A DNA stretch of 64,000 nt from a virus. A program made the translations under genes and the position numbers. Shown here in pieces: positions 1 to 8,028 of the stretch (position 1 is its first letter; every line of letters begins with the position of its first letter). The notes beneath the pieces were generated by a model, which had not been told where the DNA came from, did not search any database, and saw nothing but the letters and a program-made list of their open reading frames with translations. The stretch is taken from IMG/VR virus record IMGVR_UViG_3300042914_005059, positions 1 to 64,000 of that record, one strand, 5' to 3'.

Positions 1-1547
1 ATGTGATCTAAATTTTTGGCATCAATATTATCAAAATAATGATAAGTTTTTTTATTATTAACAACAAAAGGGATTAATAGTCTTGAATAATCTTCATATT
101 CTCTTCTGGCCTTTTTTTCATCTTTGTTTCTGGTTTGACTTTCATAGTGATAACAAACTGCATCACCACAAAAAATATTTTCTTTATTATGGTTTAAACA
201 TTGAATATTTAATTCGACATCTTCAAAACATTCTCTATAGTTCGTATTAAAGCCGCCAATTTTTAAAAATAATTCTTTGTTAATCATTAAAAACGCACCA
301 GTATTACCAAATATTTTTCTATTGTCACCATAGAAAGAATAATAACTTTTTAAACCTTTGTGTGTTAACATTATTCGATACATACCATTTGGTTCTTGAT
401 TTAAAAAAACTCTAATACCTGAATGTTGTACCGTATTGTCACCAAAATGTAAACGAGCACCAATAGTACCAACTGTTTTTTTGTTTTTAAGATAAGTACC
501 CACCATTAAGTTGATGGCATTGTTAACGACTTTGATATCATTATTGCAGAACAATAAAACTTCTGTATCTTTTTCAATATGGTTTTCTACCACATCATTG
601 TTAATAACTGCAAAATTATAAAAGTCGTATTCAACTATTTTAACCCAGTAATGTTGATCCGACTTAAACTGTAACCCATCTACATAATCTTTTAACTCAG
701 CTAATTCTTCAGGTGTTGAGCCAGTGTCAGCAATAATAGTTCTCATTGCCATACCAATATATCCACCTTGTTTATAAAGTGAGTCAACACATTGTTTAAC
801 TAAATCTATGTTACCTTTGGTTGGGATTATAATGGATAACTTAGGGTATTCTTTTAAAGCTTTAAATTTAGTTTCATACCTTAATTCAGGTTTAATTTTA
901 TAGGGAAGTTTACCCTTATATTTTTGGACAAACTGTTCACGGTTTTTTTCCCACTCTTCGTTGGTCATCCCAATTGATTTATGGGTTATCTTAATATCAA
1001 ACATAACCCCAACTTTAACACCATTTAAATGGTTATTAAACGTAAAATCAACATCATAAAGATGAAAACCTTTAAATGATTCATCAAATCTTTTTTTAAT
1101 TCTGTCTTTATGGGCAACAAAAAATAAACCATCAAGAATCACTGTTTCAATAATATCATCACCAAAATTTTCAGAATACCTATTTTCCCAGGTTTTTCCT
1201 TGGTGAGAATGAGAAACAATGCCAACCATTTTTGATTGATCTTCCCACCAACGACCTGTTTCTGCCATGTCGGTAGTTCCTGCCATCCCCAAAATACCAT
1301 AATCAGTATTTTGAAAATGTTTTATAATTTTTTTACCCCAACCTTCTTTTAAAAGAATATCATCGTGACAAAAAACAACAATGTTATTTTTGGTATTATC
1401 TAACCCTTCATTATAACATTGGGTTAAAGATTTTTGACCATTGTTAACAATTTCATAGATTTCAAAATCTTTTAAACCAATGGTTTTTTTAATGTACTCT
1501 TGAAACTCTTTATTGGGTTTCCTAGTTGAGTAAACAACACTTACCAT
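1..1547 (-). CDS. Two-domain GT2-like glycosyltransferase, C-terminus outside window
   Basis: An open frame of about 515 codons starts with ATG at 1547 and runs off base 1 without a stop. The first domain (about residues 1-220) resembles a family 2-like glycosyltransferase with a VFCHDDI acidic motif near residue 60. A second, clearer GT-A domain starts near residue 236 with LSIIIPTKG, has ADTGS after it and a CNND metal-site motif near residue 332. Such enzymes move a sugar from a nucleotide donor onto an acceptor. In phages they modify DNA bases, virion proteins or host surface glycans, and the acceptor cannot be read here. The start overlaps the stop of the upstream small gene (TAATG), so the two are translationally coupled. 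A second, GT-B type glycosyltransferase lies 2.5 kb away in the same direction. Confidence 0.8.
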   Translation of the reverse strand, partial: MVSVVYSTRKPNKEFQEYIKKTIGLKDFEIYEIVNNGQKSLTQCYNEGLDNTKNNIVVFCHDDILLKEGWGKKIIKHFQNTDYGILGMAGTTDMAETGRWWEDQSKMVGIVSHSHQGKTWENRYSENFGDDIIETVILDGLFFVAHKDRIKKRFDESFKGFHLYDVDFTFNNHLNGVKVGVMFDIKITHKSIGMTNEEWEKNREQFVQKYKGKLPYKIKPELRYETKFKALKEYPKLSIIIPTKGNIDLVKQCVDSLYKQGGYIGMAMRTIIADTGSTPEELAELKDYVDGLQFKSDQHYWVKIVEYDFYNFAVINNDVVENHIEKDTEVLLFCNNDIKVVNNAINLMVGTYLKNKKTVGTIGARLHFGDNTVQHSGIRVFLNQEPNGMYRIMLTHKGLKSYYSFYGDNRKIFGNTGAFLMINKELFLKIGGFNTNYRECFEDVELNIQCLNHNKENIFCGDAVCYHYESQTRNKDEKKARREYEDYSRLLIPFVVNNKKTYHYFDNIDAKNLDH

Positions 1548-1720
1548 TAAGATTCTACTTTTTCTACTTCTTTGATTTTTTTAATCAAATTATTAATATC
1601 TTCGTCACTATAAATTTTGGCTTCACCATTCAGATATTTTGAATTTTCGGTTCTTAAAAAAGCATTCCACTCTTTTGTGTAAGTGTTGTAGTGAAAATAA
1701 TAATCGTATAAATTTTCCAT
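1547..1720 (-). CDS. Small acidic protein upstream of the glycosyltransferase
   Basis: A 57-residue ORF begins MENLYDYYFHYN and ends EVEKVES. It fills the gap between the HslV-like gene and the glycosyltransferase, with its TAA overlapping the next ATG. An A/T-rich leader without a Shine-Dalgarno precedes it, as for most genes here. It has no signal peptide, cysteines or recognisable motif. The Tyr-rich N-terminus followed by a predicted helix (about residues 40-57) suggests a small soluble protein. I do not recognise it. The tight coupling makes it likely to be a real gene rather than chance. Confidence 0.55.
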   Translation of the reverse strand: MENLYDYYFHYNTYTKEWNAFLRTENSKYLNGEAKIYSDEDINNLIKKIKEVEKVES

Positions 1721-1732
1721 ATTTTTTATTTT

Positions 1733-2224
1733 TTAAATTTCAACAGTAATAATATTAACAGGTTCTTCACATAAAATTGATAAATGGCAAGCAGCTTTAA
1801 TCGCGTCTTTTACTGAGGAACCTAGATATAGAGCTGCAAGAGCAAAATCCATCCCAGCACCAATAGCCGCATAATCCGTAACTTCCTTAACGTAAAAACC
1901 TTCAATTAGAAAAACCTTTTTATTAAAAATAATAATGTAACTATTTTCTAATTTATCGGCATCAGTTTTTTCTCTTTTCCAGGAAAAAAAATCAAAAAGA
2001 TATTCTGTCACCGCTTCAACCGAAGCCTCTCTGGGTTTTCTTGTTTTTGAAAATATTTGAAAAAGAGCACCTTCTTGGGCCTCACCGACATCACCGCAAA
2101 TTAACCATTCATTTTGGAACAGTTTTGCCATTTTATCTTTTTCTTGTGTATAACCATTTATAAGCACTGAATCAGCACCAATTACAATTTTATTTTTTTC
2201 AACTTTTACTGCTACTACTGACAT
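1733..2224 (-). CDS. HslV/proteasome beta-like Ntn hydrolase with Ser nucleophile
   Basis: This 163-residue protein has the fold signature of HslV and proteasome beta subunits. It starts VVAVKVEKNKIVIGAD, and its C-terminal half has the AIGAGMDFALAAL segment and an SSVKDAIKAACHLS helix. If Met1 is removed, Ser is residue 1, Asp falls at 17 and Lys at 33. These are the positions of the catalytic Thr1/Asp17/Lys33 in the family, with Ser replacing Thr. That suggests an active hydrolase rather than a dead homologue. No HslU-like ATPase is seen in the window, so it may form a self-standing peptidase ring or use the host ATPase. It is about 10-15 residues shorter than bacterial HslV. It lies in a minus-strand run with a lipoprotein, a SET-domain protein and dut. 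Confidence 0.82.
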   Translation of the reverse strand: MSVVAVKVEKNKIVIGADSVLINGYTQEKDKMAKLFQNEWLICGDVGEAQEGALFQIFSKTRKPREASVEAVTEYLFDFFSWKREKTDADKLENSYIIIFNKKVFLIEGFYVKEVTDYAAIGAGMDFALAALYLGSSVKDAIKAACHLSILCEEPVNIITVEI

Positions 2225-2228
2225 AATT

Positions 2229-2465
2229 TTATCTTCTTCTAGGGTGTCTCCAGGCTCTGGGGTAAGTTCTATATTGCCAACCGTATTGGTCTAAATAGTA
2301 ATAGTTATTATTTGGCCAGTAAGGTGAGTACCAGTAAGGCGAATACCAATTTGGCCTATAATAATGGTAAGGATAAAGATTGTTCGTTGGCACATCCGTT
2401 AAAGAAAAACAAGATGTTAACAACAAAAAAAGTGAAAAAACAATAACAATTAATTTTATTTTCAT
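2229..2465 (-). CDS. Small Tyr/Trp/Pro-rich lipoprotein
   Basis: The 78-residue product begins with a lysine-containing n-region, a hydrophobic stretch (IVIVFSLFLLL) and a lipobox, LLTSC, with the lipidated Cys at residue 19. The mature part is rich in Tyr, Trp, Pro and Asn, with YSPYWYSPYW repeats and a basic end (RHPRRR). It is probably secreted by the host, lipidated and placed in the inner or outer membrane. Phage lipoproteins of this size often block superinfection, but nothing in the sequence proves that role here. It sits between the HslV-like gene and the SET-domain gene with 4-nt gaps, so it is probably co-transcribed with them. Confidence 0.7.
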   Translation of the reverse strand: MKIKLIVIVFSLFLLLTSCFSLTDVPTNNLYPYHYYRPNWYSPYWYSPYWPNNNYYYLDQYGWQYRTYPRAWRHPRRR

Positions 2466-2469
2466 ATTT

Positions 2470-2775
2470 TTATTCTTTTATTGGGTTATACAGTGTATAC
2501 TTTGAGGTTAGTTCTTCACCGGCTTTAATATTCTTAATTGTTTTTAATTTTATAAAATCATTATCATAAATAACTTCACAATTTGGTGTTTCTGAGTGGT
2601 TAAAAAAACCACCTAGTGGTGTTCTAATGTAGTGGTCTTCAAAACGACTGTCTAAAACATGTGTAATACCGATTACAAAATTAGCGTCGATATCTACATT
2701 AGTAAACAAACCAAGGCCATCTATTGTTGATGCTTTAATTGTTAAGTAATCGGGTAGTGGCCTATAATGTGACAT
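2470..2775 (-). CDS. SET-domain protein (lysine methyltransferase-like)
   Basis: From the ATG at 2775 the product is 101 residues. A longer frame reading starts at 2817 but would overlap dut, so I prefer the MSHYRPLP start. It shows a minimal SET domain: DGLGLFTNVDI near the N-terminus (S-adenosylmethionine side), GGFFNHSETPNCEV in the middle (the NHSxxPN motif), and IKAGEELTSKYTLY at the end (the GEELxxxY motif). SET proteins methylate lysines with S-adenosylmethionine. Small phage versions are known, but their substrates are mostly unknown. Nothing resembling pre- or post-SET zinc domains is present. Target proteins could be host or virion proteins, and I cannot tell which. Confidence 0.78.
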   Translation of the reverse strand: MSHYRPLPDYLTIKASTIDGLGLFTNVDIDANFVIGITHVLDSRFEDHYIRTPLGGFFNHSETPNCEVIYDNDFIKLKTIKNIKAGEELTSKYTLYNPIKE

Positions 2776-2779
2776 AATA

Positions 2780-3376
2780 TTAATTTTTACCAGTTGATCC
2801 AAAGCCACCTGAACCACGTTCAGTTTCTGAAAGTTGATTTAGCTCTTGTAATTTAATTAAGGCACCAAAATCGTCACTTATTCTATTTCTAACAATAGCT
2901 TGTGCAATTCTATCACCTTTTTTAAATTCAAAATTTTCATTACTAATATTAAATAATAGTACTTTTACTTCACCTCTGTAATTTTGGTCTATAGTACCAG
3001 TTAAAACACCTATACCATGTTTAAAAGCTAAACCACTTCTAGATTTTACTTCGATATCATATCCTTTAGGTATTTCAAAAAACAACCCAGTAGAAATTAA
3101 CATTCTTTCCAACGGTTTTAATATGCCACTTTCGTTAGCTCTTAAATCAAAACCAGAATCACCTTCTTTAGCCCAAATAGGATCAGGGTTGTCAGATAGA
3201 TTTACAAATTTTATTTGTAATTTACCCCAATCAACATTTTCAGATTTAAAAGATGATTCCATATTTTTTGTTACATTTAAGAGCCTGTCTAATTCCGTGA
3301 TTTCGTCATTTGAAATTAAACCTAATTTTTTTCTGTGAACTAATTCTTTAATATAATTTTCTAAATCACTTTTCAT
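2780..3376 (-). CDS. dut: dUTP diphosphatase (trimeric dUTPase) with N-terminal extension
   Basis: It hydrolyses dUTP to dUMP and pyrophosphate, keeping uracil out of phage DNA and feeding dTMP synthesis. All five motifs of trimeric dUTPases are visible: DSGFDLRA near residue 73, RSGLA, GTIDQNYRGEV (with the catalytic Asp and substrate Tyr), GDRIAQ, and the C-terminal arm RGSGGFGSTG. The protein has 198 residues. The first about 55 are an added helical segment (KSDLENYIKELVHRKKLG) not usual in dUTPases of about 145 residues. Its ATG overlaps the stop of the exonuclease gene upstream by 4 nt, so both nucleotide-metabolism genes form one unit. Confidence 0.95.
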   Translation of the reverse strand: MKSDLENYIKELVHRKKLGLISNDEITELDRLLNVTKNMESSFKSENVDWGKLQIKFVNLSDNPDPIWAKEGDSGFDLRANESGILKPLERMLISTGLFFEIPKGYDIEVKSRSGLAFKHGIGVLTGTIDQNYRGEVKVLLFNISNENFEFKKGDRIAQAIVRNRISDDFGALIKLQELNQLSETERGSGGFGSTGKN

Positions 3377-4080
3377 TTTAAATTATTAAATTTTGTTATA
3401 ATATCTACTAAAGCTTTAACGTCTTTTTGACAATAAGTTTTAATTTCTTCGTATTTACCTTCCCAAAAATTAGTAGTCACACTATCACCCTTAACTTCAC
3501 CGTTTTTAGGAGAATCAACTTTTAAAACACTACATATCAAATCCAAAGAACCAATGCTCTTACCGCCAAAATTCCAAACGTCTCTGGTATCGACAACTTT
3601 TAACTCCCAAGGTTTAGTGTTGTGGTTTGGAAACAACTTTGGTGGTTTTAACCCGTTAATAACGTATCTTTTCGCTAAAAATGGGATATCAAAATTTTTA
3701 ATATTTTGACCACAAAGTTCAAAACCTAAAGTTTCTACCTTGTCAAAAATTTTACGAGTGTTCATTAAGATTTCAACTTCATCTTGACCACAAAAAGATT
3801 CAAATTTAACTTTACCGTCTTTAGTTACAAAGGCCATAGAAATACAGGCGACCTTACCAAATTCAGGGAAGAATGCCGCAGTTTGTCTATAAACTTCTTG
3901 CTTAACTTCTTCTTCAGCCATTTTTTTAGTGATTCGATTTTCATCGGTCACTCTTTCTCTAAAGTTATCATAATAAGATAACCATTGTTTATAATCTTCT
4001 TCAGGCAAATCTTTAAGAAATTCGTATTGACTTACACTTTCGATGTCAAAAAATAGTAGTTTTTCGATGTTAAATTGCAT
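3373..4080 (-). CDS. DEDDy 3'-5' exonuclease (polymerase B exonuclease-like)
   Basis: The 235-residue protein carries the three exonuclease motifs of the DnaQ/RNase H fold: FFDIES at residues 10-15 (ExoI), GQNIKNFDIPFL (ExoII), and YCQKDVKALVDI near the C-terminus (ExoIII, DEDDy type). The layout matches the predicted 3'-5' exonuclease family related to the polymerase B proofreading domain. It would remove nucleotides from single-stranded 3' ends with two metal ions, in repair, recombination or host DNA breakdown. Its start overlaps the end of the glycosyltransferase gene, and its stop overlaps dut. The separate DNA polymerase at 8.4-11.2 kb has its own proofreading domain, so this is an extra nuclease. 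Confidence 0.85.
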   Translation of the reverse strand: MQFNIEKLLFFDIESVSQYEFLKDLPEEDYKQWLSYYDNFRERVTDENRITKKMAEEEVKQEVYRQTAAFFPEFGKVACISMAFVTKDGKVKFESFCGQDEVEILMNTRKIFDKVETLGFELCGQNIKNFDIPFLAKRYVINGLKPPKLFPNHNTKPWELKVVDTRDVWNFGGKSIGSLDLICSVLKVDSPKNGEVKGDSVTTNFWEGKYEEIKTYCQKDVKALVDIITKFNNLK

Positions 4081-5389
4081 TGCTTTCGGTTATTAGTTCT
4101 TGTGTTTCTTTTTGATTTCTTTTTACAATTTCGGAATAAAAATCTGACCTTGTTTTTGTGGTCACATCAATATGATATTTTTCCTTGACACAAAGATATA
4201 AATTTTCTCCCATTATTTCAATAAGCTGTGGGTTTCTGTGTAATAATTTAATTGCTTTTAACCAATCACTGTGATTTTTTCCAGAATCAATTAAAATTGC
4301 ATTACCTTTTTCGTTAATTTTGCCACCAAACTCCATAACATTTACCAAATCAATAGTATAAGGCCCGTAATTTTGAGCGATTAAAGCCTTTTTATGGAAT
4401 CCAGCCTCAATAACTTTTAATTGTGATTTTACTTTATTAAACATATGTTCTTTTAAAGGAGCTAAAGAAATCTCAAAAGAATTGTAATTAGAAGCATATG
4501 TTGTAATTGGTTTTGTCCAAACACGACGATAAGGTTCATTAATGTCTTTAAAATCATCTTCTTGTGAATATTTTAAAAGATGTTTTTTATACTCTGGACT
4601 CAATATTTTATAATCATCGGTAAAAAGTTCTTCATAACGAGCCCAAACACTTTCATGTGGTAAGATTTTTCTGGTTTTTTGTTCTCCAGTCTGCGGGTTA
4701 TTTTCGGTCATGCTACCACGAGTATCAAAACCACATAAAACCAATTGTGTATCTTTAGCTTCTTCAGACGCCATCCAAACATTTAAACCTTGTTTTATTA
4801 AACGCAAATCTTCTAAATGTGAACTACCACCTAACCAACCAATACGAAATTTTTTATCACTTGTGACCAATTTTTTTTGAAATTGTGGTTCCTCTGGGTT
4901 TATAGCATTTGGAATAACAATAACGTTTTTATTGTATTTTCTAATTTCATCTGCAAAAATTTTAGTTGTTGTTGTGACATAATCAACTAACGGAAAATTA
5001 CTTTTAATGAGTTCATCTAATTTTGCTTGTTTTAACATTACGTATGCAGGGTGATCAGGTGATGGCATCCAGTAATCATCAATATCCATAACTGAAATTA
5101 TGCCAAATTTTTTAAATTTATTAAAAATTCTTTTTGCATTTTCACCGTAAACTGGTTGTAATTGCCCATTAACATTGTCGGTTATTGTTCTATGAAAATG
5201 AACAATATGAAAACTCTTTAAATAGTTATCATCATCCCAGTTAATACTATCAATACCTGCTGTTATAATATCCACAAAAAAATCATCTGGATACATTTCT
5301 TGTAATCTTAAATGTGGATCTAACGACCTAAACTTTGCCACACCTGAACGGTCTGAACAAATAACTAATACTTTAATTTTATCTTTCAT
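4070..5389 (-). CDS. GT-B glycosyltransferase (GT4-like)
   Basis: From ATG at 5389 the product has 439 residues. I reject an upstream in-frame start because it would lie inside the hairpin terminator at 5423-5440. The N-terminal Rossmann half begins KIKVLVICSDRSG and contains FHIVHFHR. The C-terminal half has RIGWLGGSSHLED, a typical donor-side glycine turn, and the late helix LKVIEAGFHKKALIAQNYGP, where the Glu binds the nucleotide-sugar in GT4-type enzymes. It probably transfers a sugar to DNA, a virion protein or a glycan. The gene's end overlaps the exonuclease gene. Together with the GT2 enzyme at the window edge it suggests glycan modification in this phage. Confidence 0.8.
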   Translation of the reverse strand: MKDKIKVLVICSDRSGVAKFRSLDPHLRLQEMYPDDFFVDIITAGIDSINWDDDNYLKSFHIVHFHRTITDNVNGQLQPVYGENAKRIFNKFKKFGIISVMDIDDYWMPSPDHPAYVMLKQAKLDELIKSNFPLVDYVTTTTKIFADEIRKYNKNVIVIPNAINPEEPQFQKKLVTSDKKFRIGWLGGSSHLEDLRLIKQGLNVWMASEEAKDTQLVLCGFDTRGSMTENNPQTGEQKTRKILPHESVWARYEELFTDDYKILSPEYKKHLLKYSQEDDFKDINEPYRRVWTKPITTYASNYNSFEISLAPLKEHMFNKVKSQLKVIEAGFHKKALIAQNYGPYTIDLVNVMEFGGKINEKGNAILIDSGKNHSDWLKAIKLLHRNPQLIEIMGENLYLCVKEKYHIDVTTKTRSDFYSEIVKRNQKETQELITESNAI

Positions 5390-5416
5390 ATATATTTTAT
5401 TTAATTTTAATGCAAT

Positions 5417-5447
5417 AAAAAACCCCACATAATAGTGGGGTTTTTTT
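5417..5447. terminator. Bidirectional intrinsic terminator
   Basis: A perfect 6-bp stem (CCCCAC 5423-5428, GTGGGG 5435-5440) with a 6-nt ATAATA loop has an A-run before it and a T-run after it, so it can stop transcription on either strand. It separates the glycosyltransferase gene from the minus-strand genes upstream. Confidence 0.85.
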
Positions 5448-5461
5448 CTTTTTTGTAAAGG

Positions 5462-5521
5462 TTATTTTTTACCTTTTGGGGTTCCTTTGTTACCTTTGCA
5501 ACCACAGCCTTTTGTTGTCAT
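5462..5521 (-). CDS. Tiny Lys/Gly/Cys peptide
   Basis: A 19-residue ORF (MTTKGCGCKGNKGTPKGKK) lies just before the terminator at 5423-5440. It has a CGC pair in a strongly basic, glycine-rich context. The position between two genes, clean ATG and terminator behind it support a translated peptide, but length alone gives little statistical weight. I know of no defined function. It could bind nucleic acid or a metal. Confidence 0.4.
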   Translation of the reverse strand: MTTKGCGCKGNKGTPKGKK

Positions 5522-5537
5522 AGTTTCTTTTTTTTAT

Positions 5538-6176
5538 TTAATTGTTATTCCTTTTTTTTATATTAGGCATTGGCATAACATTTCCAGAAAAAATTGTATT
5601 GCCAGCTTTAAACTGAACATTTTCTTTAACCAACCTAGATTCAAAATAATTCTCAATTATTTTAGGTAAAGCTTTTGAAATTTCCGACGCAATTAATTTT
5701 CTTAAATGTGCTTCATCAACATTAACTGAACTTGTTTCAAAATTTTCAGTTACCATTTTTCTTTTTTTAATTTCTGGTTTTTTTGTTGGTTGTGCAAACA
5801 TATCAATTTCGTCGTCTTCACTGTAAACAGGTTTTCTAACCGATTCTTTAACTGGGGCAACGCCACGTAATTCTCTAATAGCTTCATCGTCAATATCACT
5901 CATTGGGTTTAATTGTGGTATTGGATTTTCTAACATCGCTTTTTGAATTGCTGCAGGTAATTTGGAACTTTGTACTTTTTCTCGGTACATTTCACTGCCT
6001 ACTTCAACGCTTTCGTTTATCGACGTGTTATAGTCGGAGTAACTTTCAGACATTACATTTCTATCATTTGTTAAACCAGGTGTTTGTGATCTTTTTACCG
6101 CACCGGTATCAAACTTTTCTGCGGCTTTATCAATTGCTTTTGCCTTCTTGAGAATTGCTAATAATTTAGGATCCAT
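5538..6176 (-). CDS. Unknown 212-residue protein, possibly virion-associated
   Basis: The protein starts MDPKLLAILKKAKAIDKAAEKF, a Lys/Ala amphipathic helix. It then has a long polar region and a C-terminal helix (DEAHLRKLIASEISKALPKIIENYFESRLV) followed by a short beta-rich tail ending MPMPNIKKRNNN. I recognise no catalytic motif. The middle is low in hydrophobic residues and is probably disordered. A run of four further unknown genes in the same direction (to 8017) follows upstream, and all read like small structural or assembly proteins of a myovirus head or neck. That assignment is an inference from size and position only. Confidence 0.6.
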   Translation of the reverse strand: MDPKLLAILKKAKAIDKAAEKFDTGAVKRSQTPGLTNDRNVMSESYSDYNTSINESVEVGSEMYREKVQSSKLPAAIQKAMLENPIPQLNPMSDIDDEAIRELRGVAPVKESVRKPVYSEDDEIDMFAQPTKKPEIKKRKMVTENFETSSVNVDEAHLRKLIASEISKALPKIIENYFESRLVKENVQFKAGNTIFSGNVMPMPNIKKRNNN

Positions 6177-6177
6177 T

Positions 6178-6558
6178 TTAAAATCTTGCTTGTTTATTTA
6201 TACTTATCATACTACGGTCACCAAAACGATTATATTTTGGTATCCCACTTATTCTATCTGAAATTGGGTTTGTAAATGGCCTTTCGTTCATTTCCTCCCA
6301 ATCCATTATTCTATCTAATCTAAATGTTTTCCAGCCTATTTCTGTGTTAGTGTCACCAGCGTATTGATATGCTCTTACAATTGGATTACCGGCTTTAGAA
6401 AGCCCTAAAACATAAGATTCCAAATAACGAGTACTATATCGACCATCTGGTTCCTCATATCTTATTTTAACCCTGTTGTGTTTAACAATAGCATCACTAA
6501 CCTCAGTATCTGAAGCTGCTTCTAAAATAAGTTCATTTAGAATAGAGTAAAGCTTCAT
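6178..6558 (-). CDS. Unknown protein with WYL-like look and capsid-targeting-like N-terminus
   Basis: I start this gene at ATG 6558 (MKLYSILNELILEAAS), because the longer start at 6567 overlaps the upstream stop. The 126-residue product begins with a short amphipathic helix ending LILE-A, matching the (L/I)-x-E cleavage site of T4-type prohead protease. The rest is beta-rich: IVKHNRVKIRYEEPDG, YVLGLSKAGNPIVRAYQYAGDT and WKTFRLDRIMDW resemble the small WYL-type fold, which binds ligands or nucleic acid in regulators. If both readings are right, it may be a packaged WYL-domain protein. The WYL call is moderate, because I see the pattern of residues rather than a scored match. Confidence 0.6.
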   Translation of the reverse strand: MKLYSILNELILEAASDTEVSDAIVKHNRVKIRYEEPDGRYSTRYLESYVLGLSKAGNPIVRAYQYAGDTNTEIGWKTFRLDRIMDWEEMNERPFTNPISDRISGIPKYNRFGDRSMISINKQARF

Positions 6559-6560
6559 TA

Positions 6561-6902
6561 TTACCAATATTGTTGTGGATAGTTAAAGTTGTTGTAACCC
6601 GCTCCTGGTTCGTATTTGTTACCAGAACTATATGTTAAAAATTGTTGCGTTTGAATATCAATAATGGTACCTACTTGGTTATTTGCGTCACCACGACCTT
6701 TTTCGTCGTTATCACTTAAAGCATTTGGGTGTGTCGACCCATATTGGTTACCCGCTAAATTTTTATATTCATTTATTGTGGTTAATGTTAATCTTTCAGC
6801 GTCTGCTGTTTGTTTTAAACCAGGTAATTGATTTAAAATACCACCAGGTCCAAAGCTTTGAACACTAGCTGCATCTGTTAGGATTGGTGCGATTTGTGGC
6901 AT
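6561..6902 (-). CDS. Unknown 113-residue protein, probably structural
   Basis: The protein begins MPQIAPILTDAASVQSFGPGGILNQL and ends NYPQQYW. It is rich in Gly, Asn, Gln and Thr, has no cysteines and no membrane segment, and is probably partly disordered. The stop is adjacent to the WYL-like gene and the start lies within the 3' end of the 178-residue gene upstream, so these are coupled. An AAATATTTTTAATAA phage-promoter-like stretch precedes the start. I do not recognise the family. Composition and neighbours suggest a small virion protein. Confidence 0.6.
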   Translation of the reverse strand: MPQIAPILTDAASVQSFGPGGILNQLPGLKQTADAERLTLTTINEYKNLAGNQYGSTHPNALSDNDEKGRGDANNQVGTIIDIQTQQFLTYSSGNKYEPGAGYNNFNYPQQYW

Positions 6903-7414
6903 AATTCTTTGTTTTTATTAAAAATATTTATGATGTTTTCCATCTTTTCTATCTCATAAATATGTTGAGATTCAGAAATACTTTTTTGGTGTGAGGTTTT
7001 AATTTTAACATCGTCGGTTTTTACCTTTGTGTTAAACGACATGTCATCATTTTTATAATGACTACCAACCATACCAGTATTTGTTTTTATTTTTTTGTTT
7101 GCGTTTATAGAACTTCTAGCGTTATTTAAGGTGCTATTTACCCAACTTTTCATTTTTAAACCACCATTTAAAATAAAAGGTGTTGTTTGTTTTTTATCAT
7201 CCATATAATCAGTATTATGTGGTTGTGTATCGAAAAAATTTTTAATTCTTTTTAATTCTTCATAACTGATTTTTGAATTTGAAATTAAATTTTTTAACCT
7301 TTGATATCCTTCTACGTTTTCCTCGCCTTTATAGGCTCGCATAATTCTTTTTAAATGATTTTGTAATTCTTCAGGTAAATCCCAATAATGCCCTTGTAAC
7401 TGTGAATTTGCCAT
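6878..7414 (-). CDS. Unknown 178-residue helical protein
   Basis: The N-terminal 65 residues are helical and charged (LPEELQNHLKRIMRAYKGEE, then ISYEELKRIKNFFDT). The remainder is polar with a C-terminal helix (IYEIEKMENIINIFNKNKEL). There is no catalytic motif or membrane segment. The gene is joined to the 200-residue gene before it with no gap and overlaps the next gene by 25 nt. I do not know its function. Confidence 0.6.
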   Translation of the reverse strand: MANSQLQGHYWDLPEELQNHLKRIMRAYKGEENVEGYQRLKNLISNSKISYEELKRIKNFFDTQPHNTDYMDDKKQTTPFILNGGLKMKSWVNSTLNNARSSINANKKIKTNTGMVGSHYKNDDMSFNTKVKTDDVKIKTSHQKSISESQHIYEIEKMENIINIFNKNKELCHKSHQS

Positions 7415-8017
7415 TTATTTTAATTTTTTTACAATTTCTTCTTTATATTCTACAGGAATATCAACAGTGCCGATGTTATTGATTAAAAAATTTAAAATAA
7501 CGCCTTTTTGTTCACCTGTCGCCTGGTTCAAATCAACAATATCAACTAAATTTTTTAATTTCCTAACTAAAATCGGGTTTTCTTCACTAACAACATCAAT
7601 ATCTGGAATGCCGTTTTTTCTAACATTTAAAATATCTTTCGCTATTTTTTTATTAACAATATCTTCAATCATATTGTCTATTTTATTTTTTGCGACTTCT
7701 TTAATTCTTCTTTTGGCTTTAAAGTTTTTTAATTTGTTTTTATTAAAATTCCTAATATTTTTCTCATCATCCATATAGGAAACCATTGTCGGATAACTAT
7801 CATCAGCTAAAGGTGTTTTAACGGCTGGCATCGGTACCAATGAATAATACCCTCGATACCCTTGTTGACGTTGTTGGGCTGTTGCATTTTTTAATTGTTC
7901 ACCATCTTCAGGGTTAAATATTGGATCTGTGGTGCTGTTAGAAGCCGATTTCACATCATCTCTATTGGGTATTCTTTTACCATCAAAATAAATGAATTCG
8001 TTTACAAAATTTATCAT
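7415..8017 (-). CDS. Unknown 200-residue protein
   Basis: It begins MINFVNEFIYFDGKRIPNRDD and has a polar middle (TAQQRQQGYRGYYSLVPMPAV). It ends in a strongly basic helical region with KLKNFKAKRRIKEVAKNKID and repeated Leu/Ile/Lys helices. The basic half could contact nucleic acid or a scaffold surface. A phage-type promoter motif (GATATTTATAAAG on the minus strand, 8029-8040) sits 12 nt upstream of the ATG, so this gene opens the transcription unit running down to the terminator at 5423-5440. No known family is recognised. Confidence 0.6.
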   Translation of the reverse strand: MINFVNEFIYFDGKRIPNRDDVKSASNSTTDPIFNPEDGEQLKNATAQQRQQGYRGYYSLVPMPAVKTPLADDSYPTMVSYMDDEKNIRNFNKNKLKNFKAKRRIKEVAKNKIDNMIEDIVNKKIAKDILNVRKNGIPDIDVVSEENPILVRKLKNLVDIVDLNQATGEQKGVILNFLINNIGTVDIPVEYKEEIVKKLK

Positions 8018-8028
8018 TTTTTCTTTTC

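Noticed and set aside
5487-5669. 60-codon frame on the plus strand near 5.5 kb
   Set aside because: Overlaps the tiny peptide and the 212-residue gene in antisense; no start context.
7467-7778. Hydrophobic 103-codon open frame on the plus strand
   Set aside because: Antisense of a Lys/Asn-rich gene; poly-Phe/Leu/Ser composition is typical of a shadow, with no promoter or leader motif.
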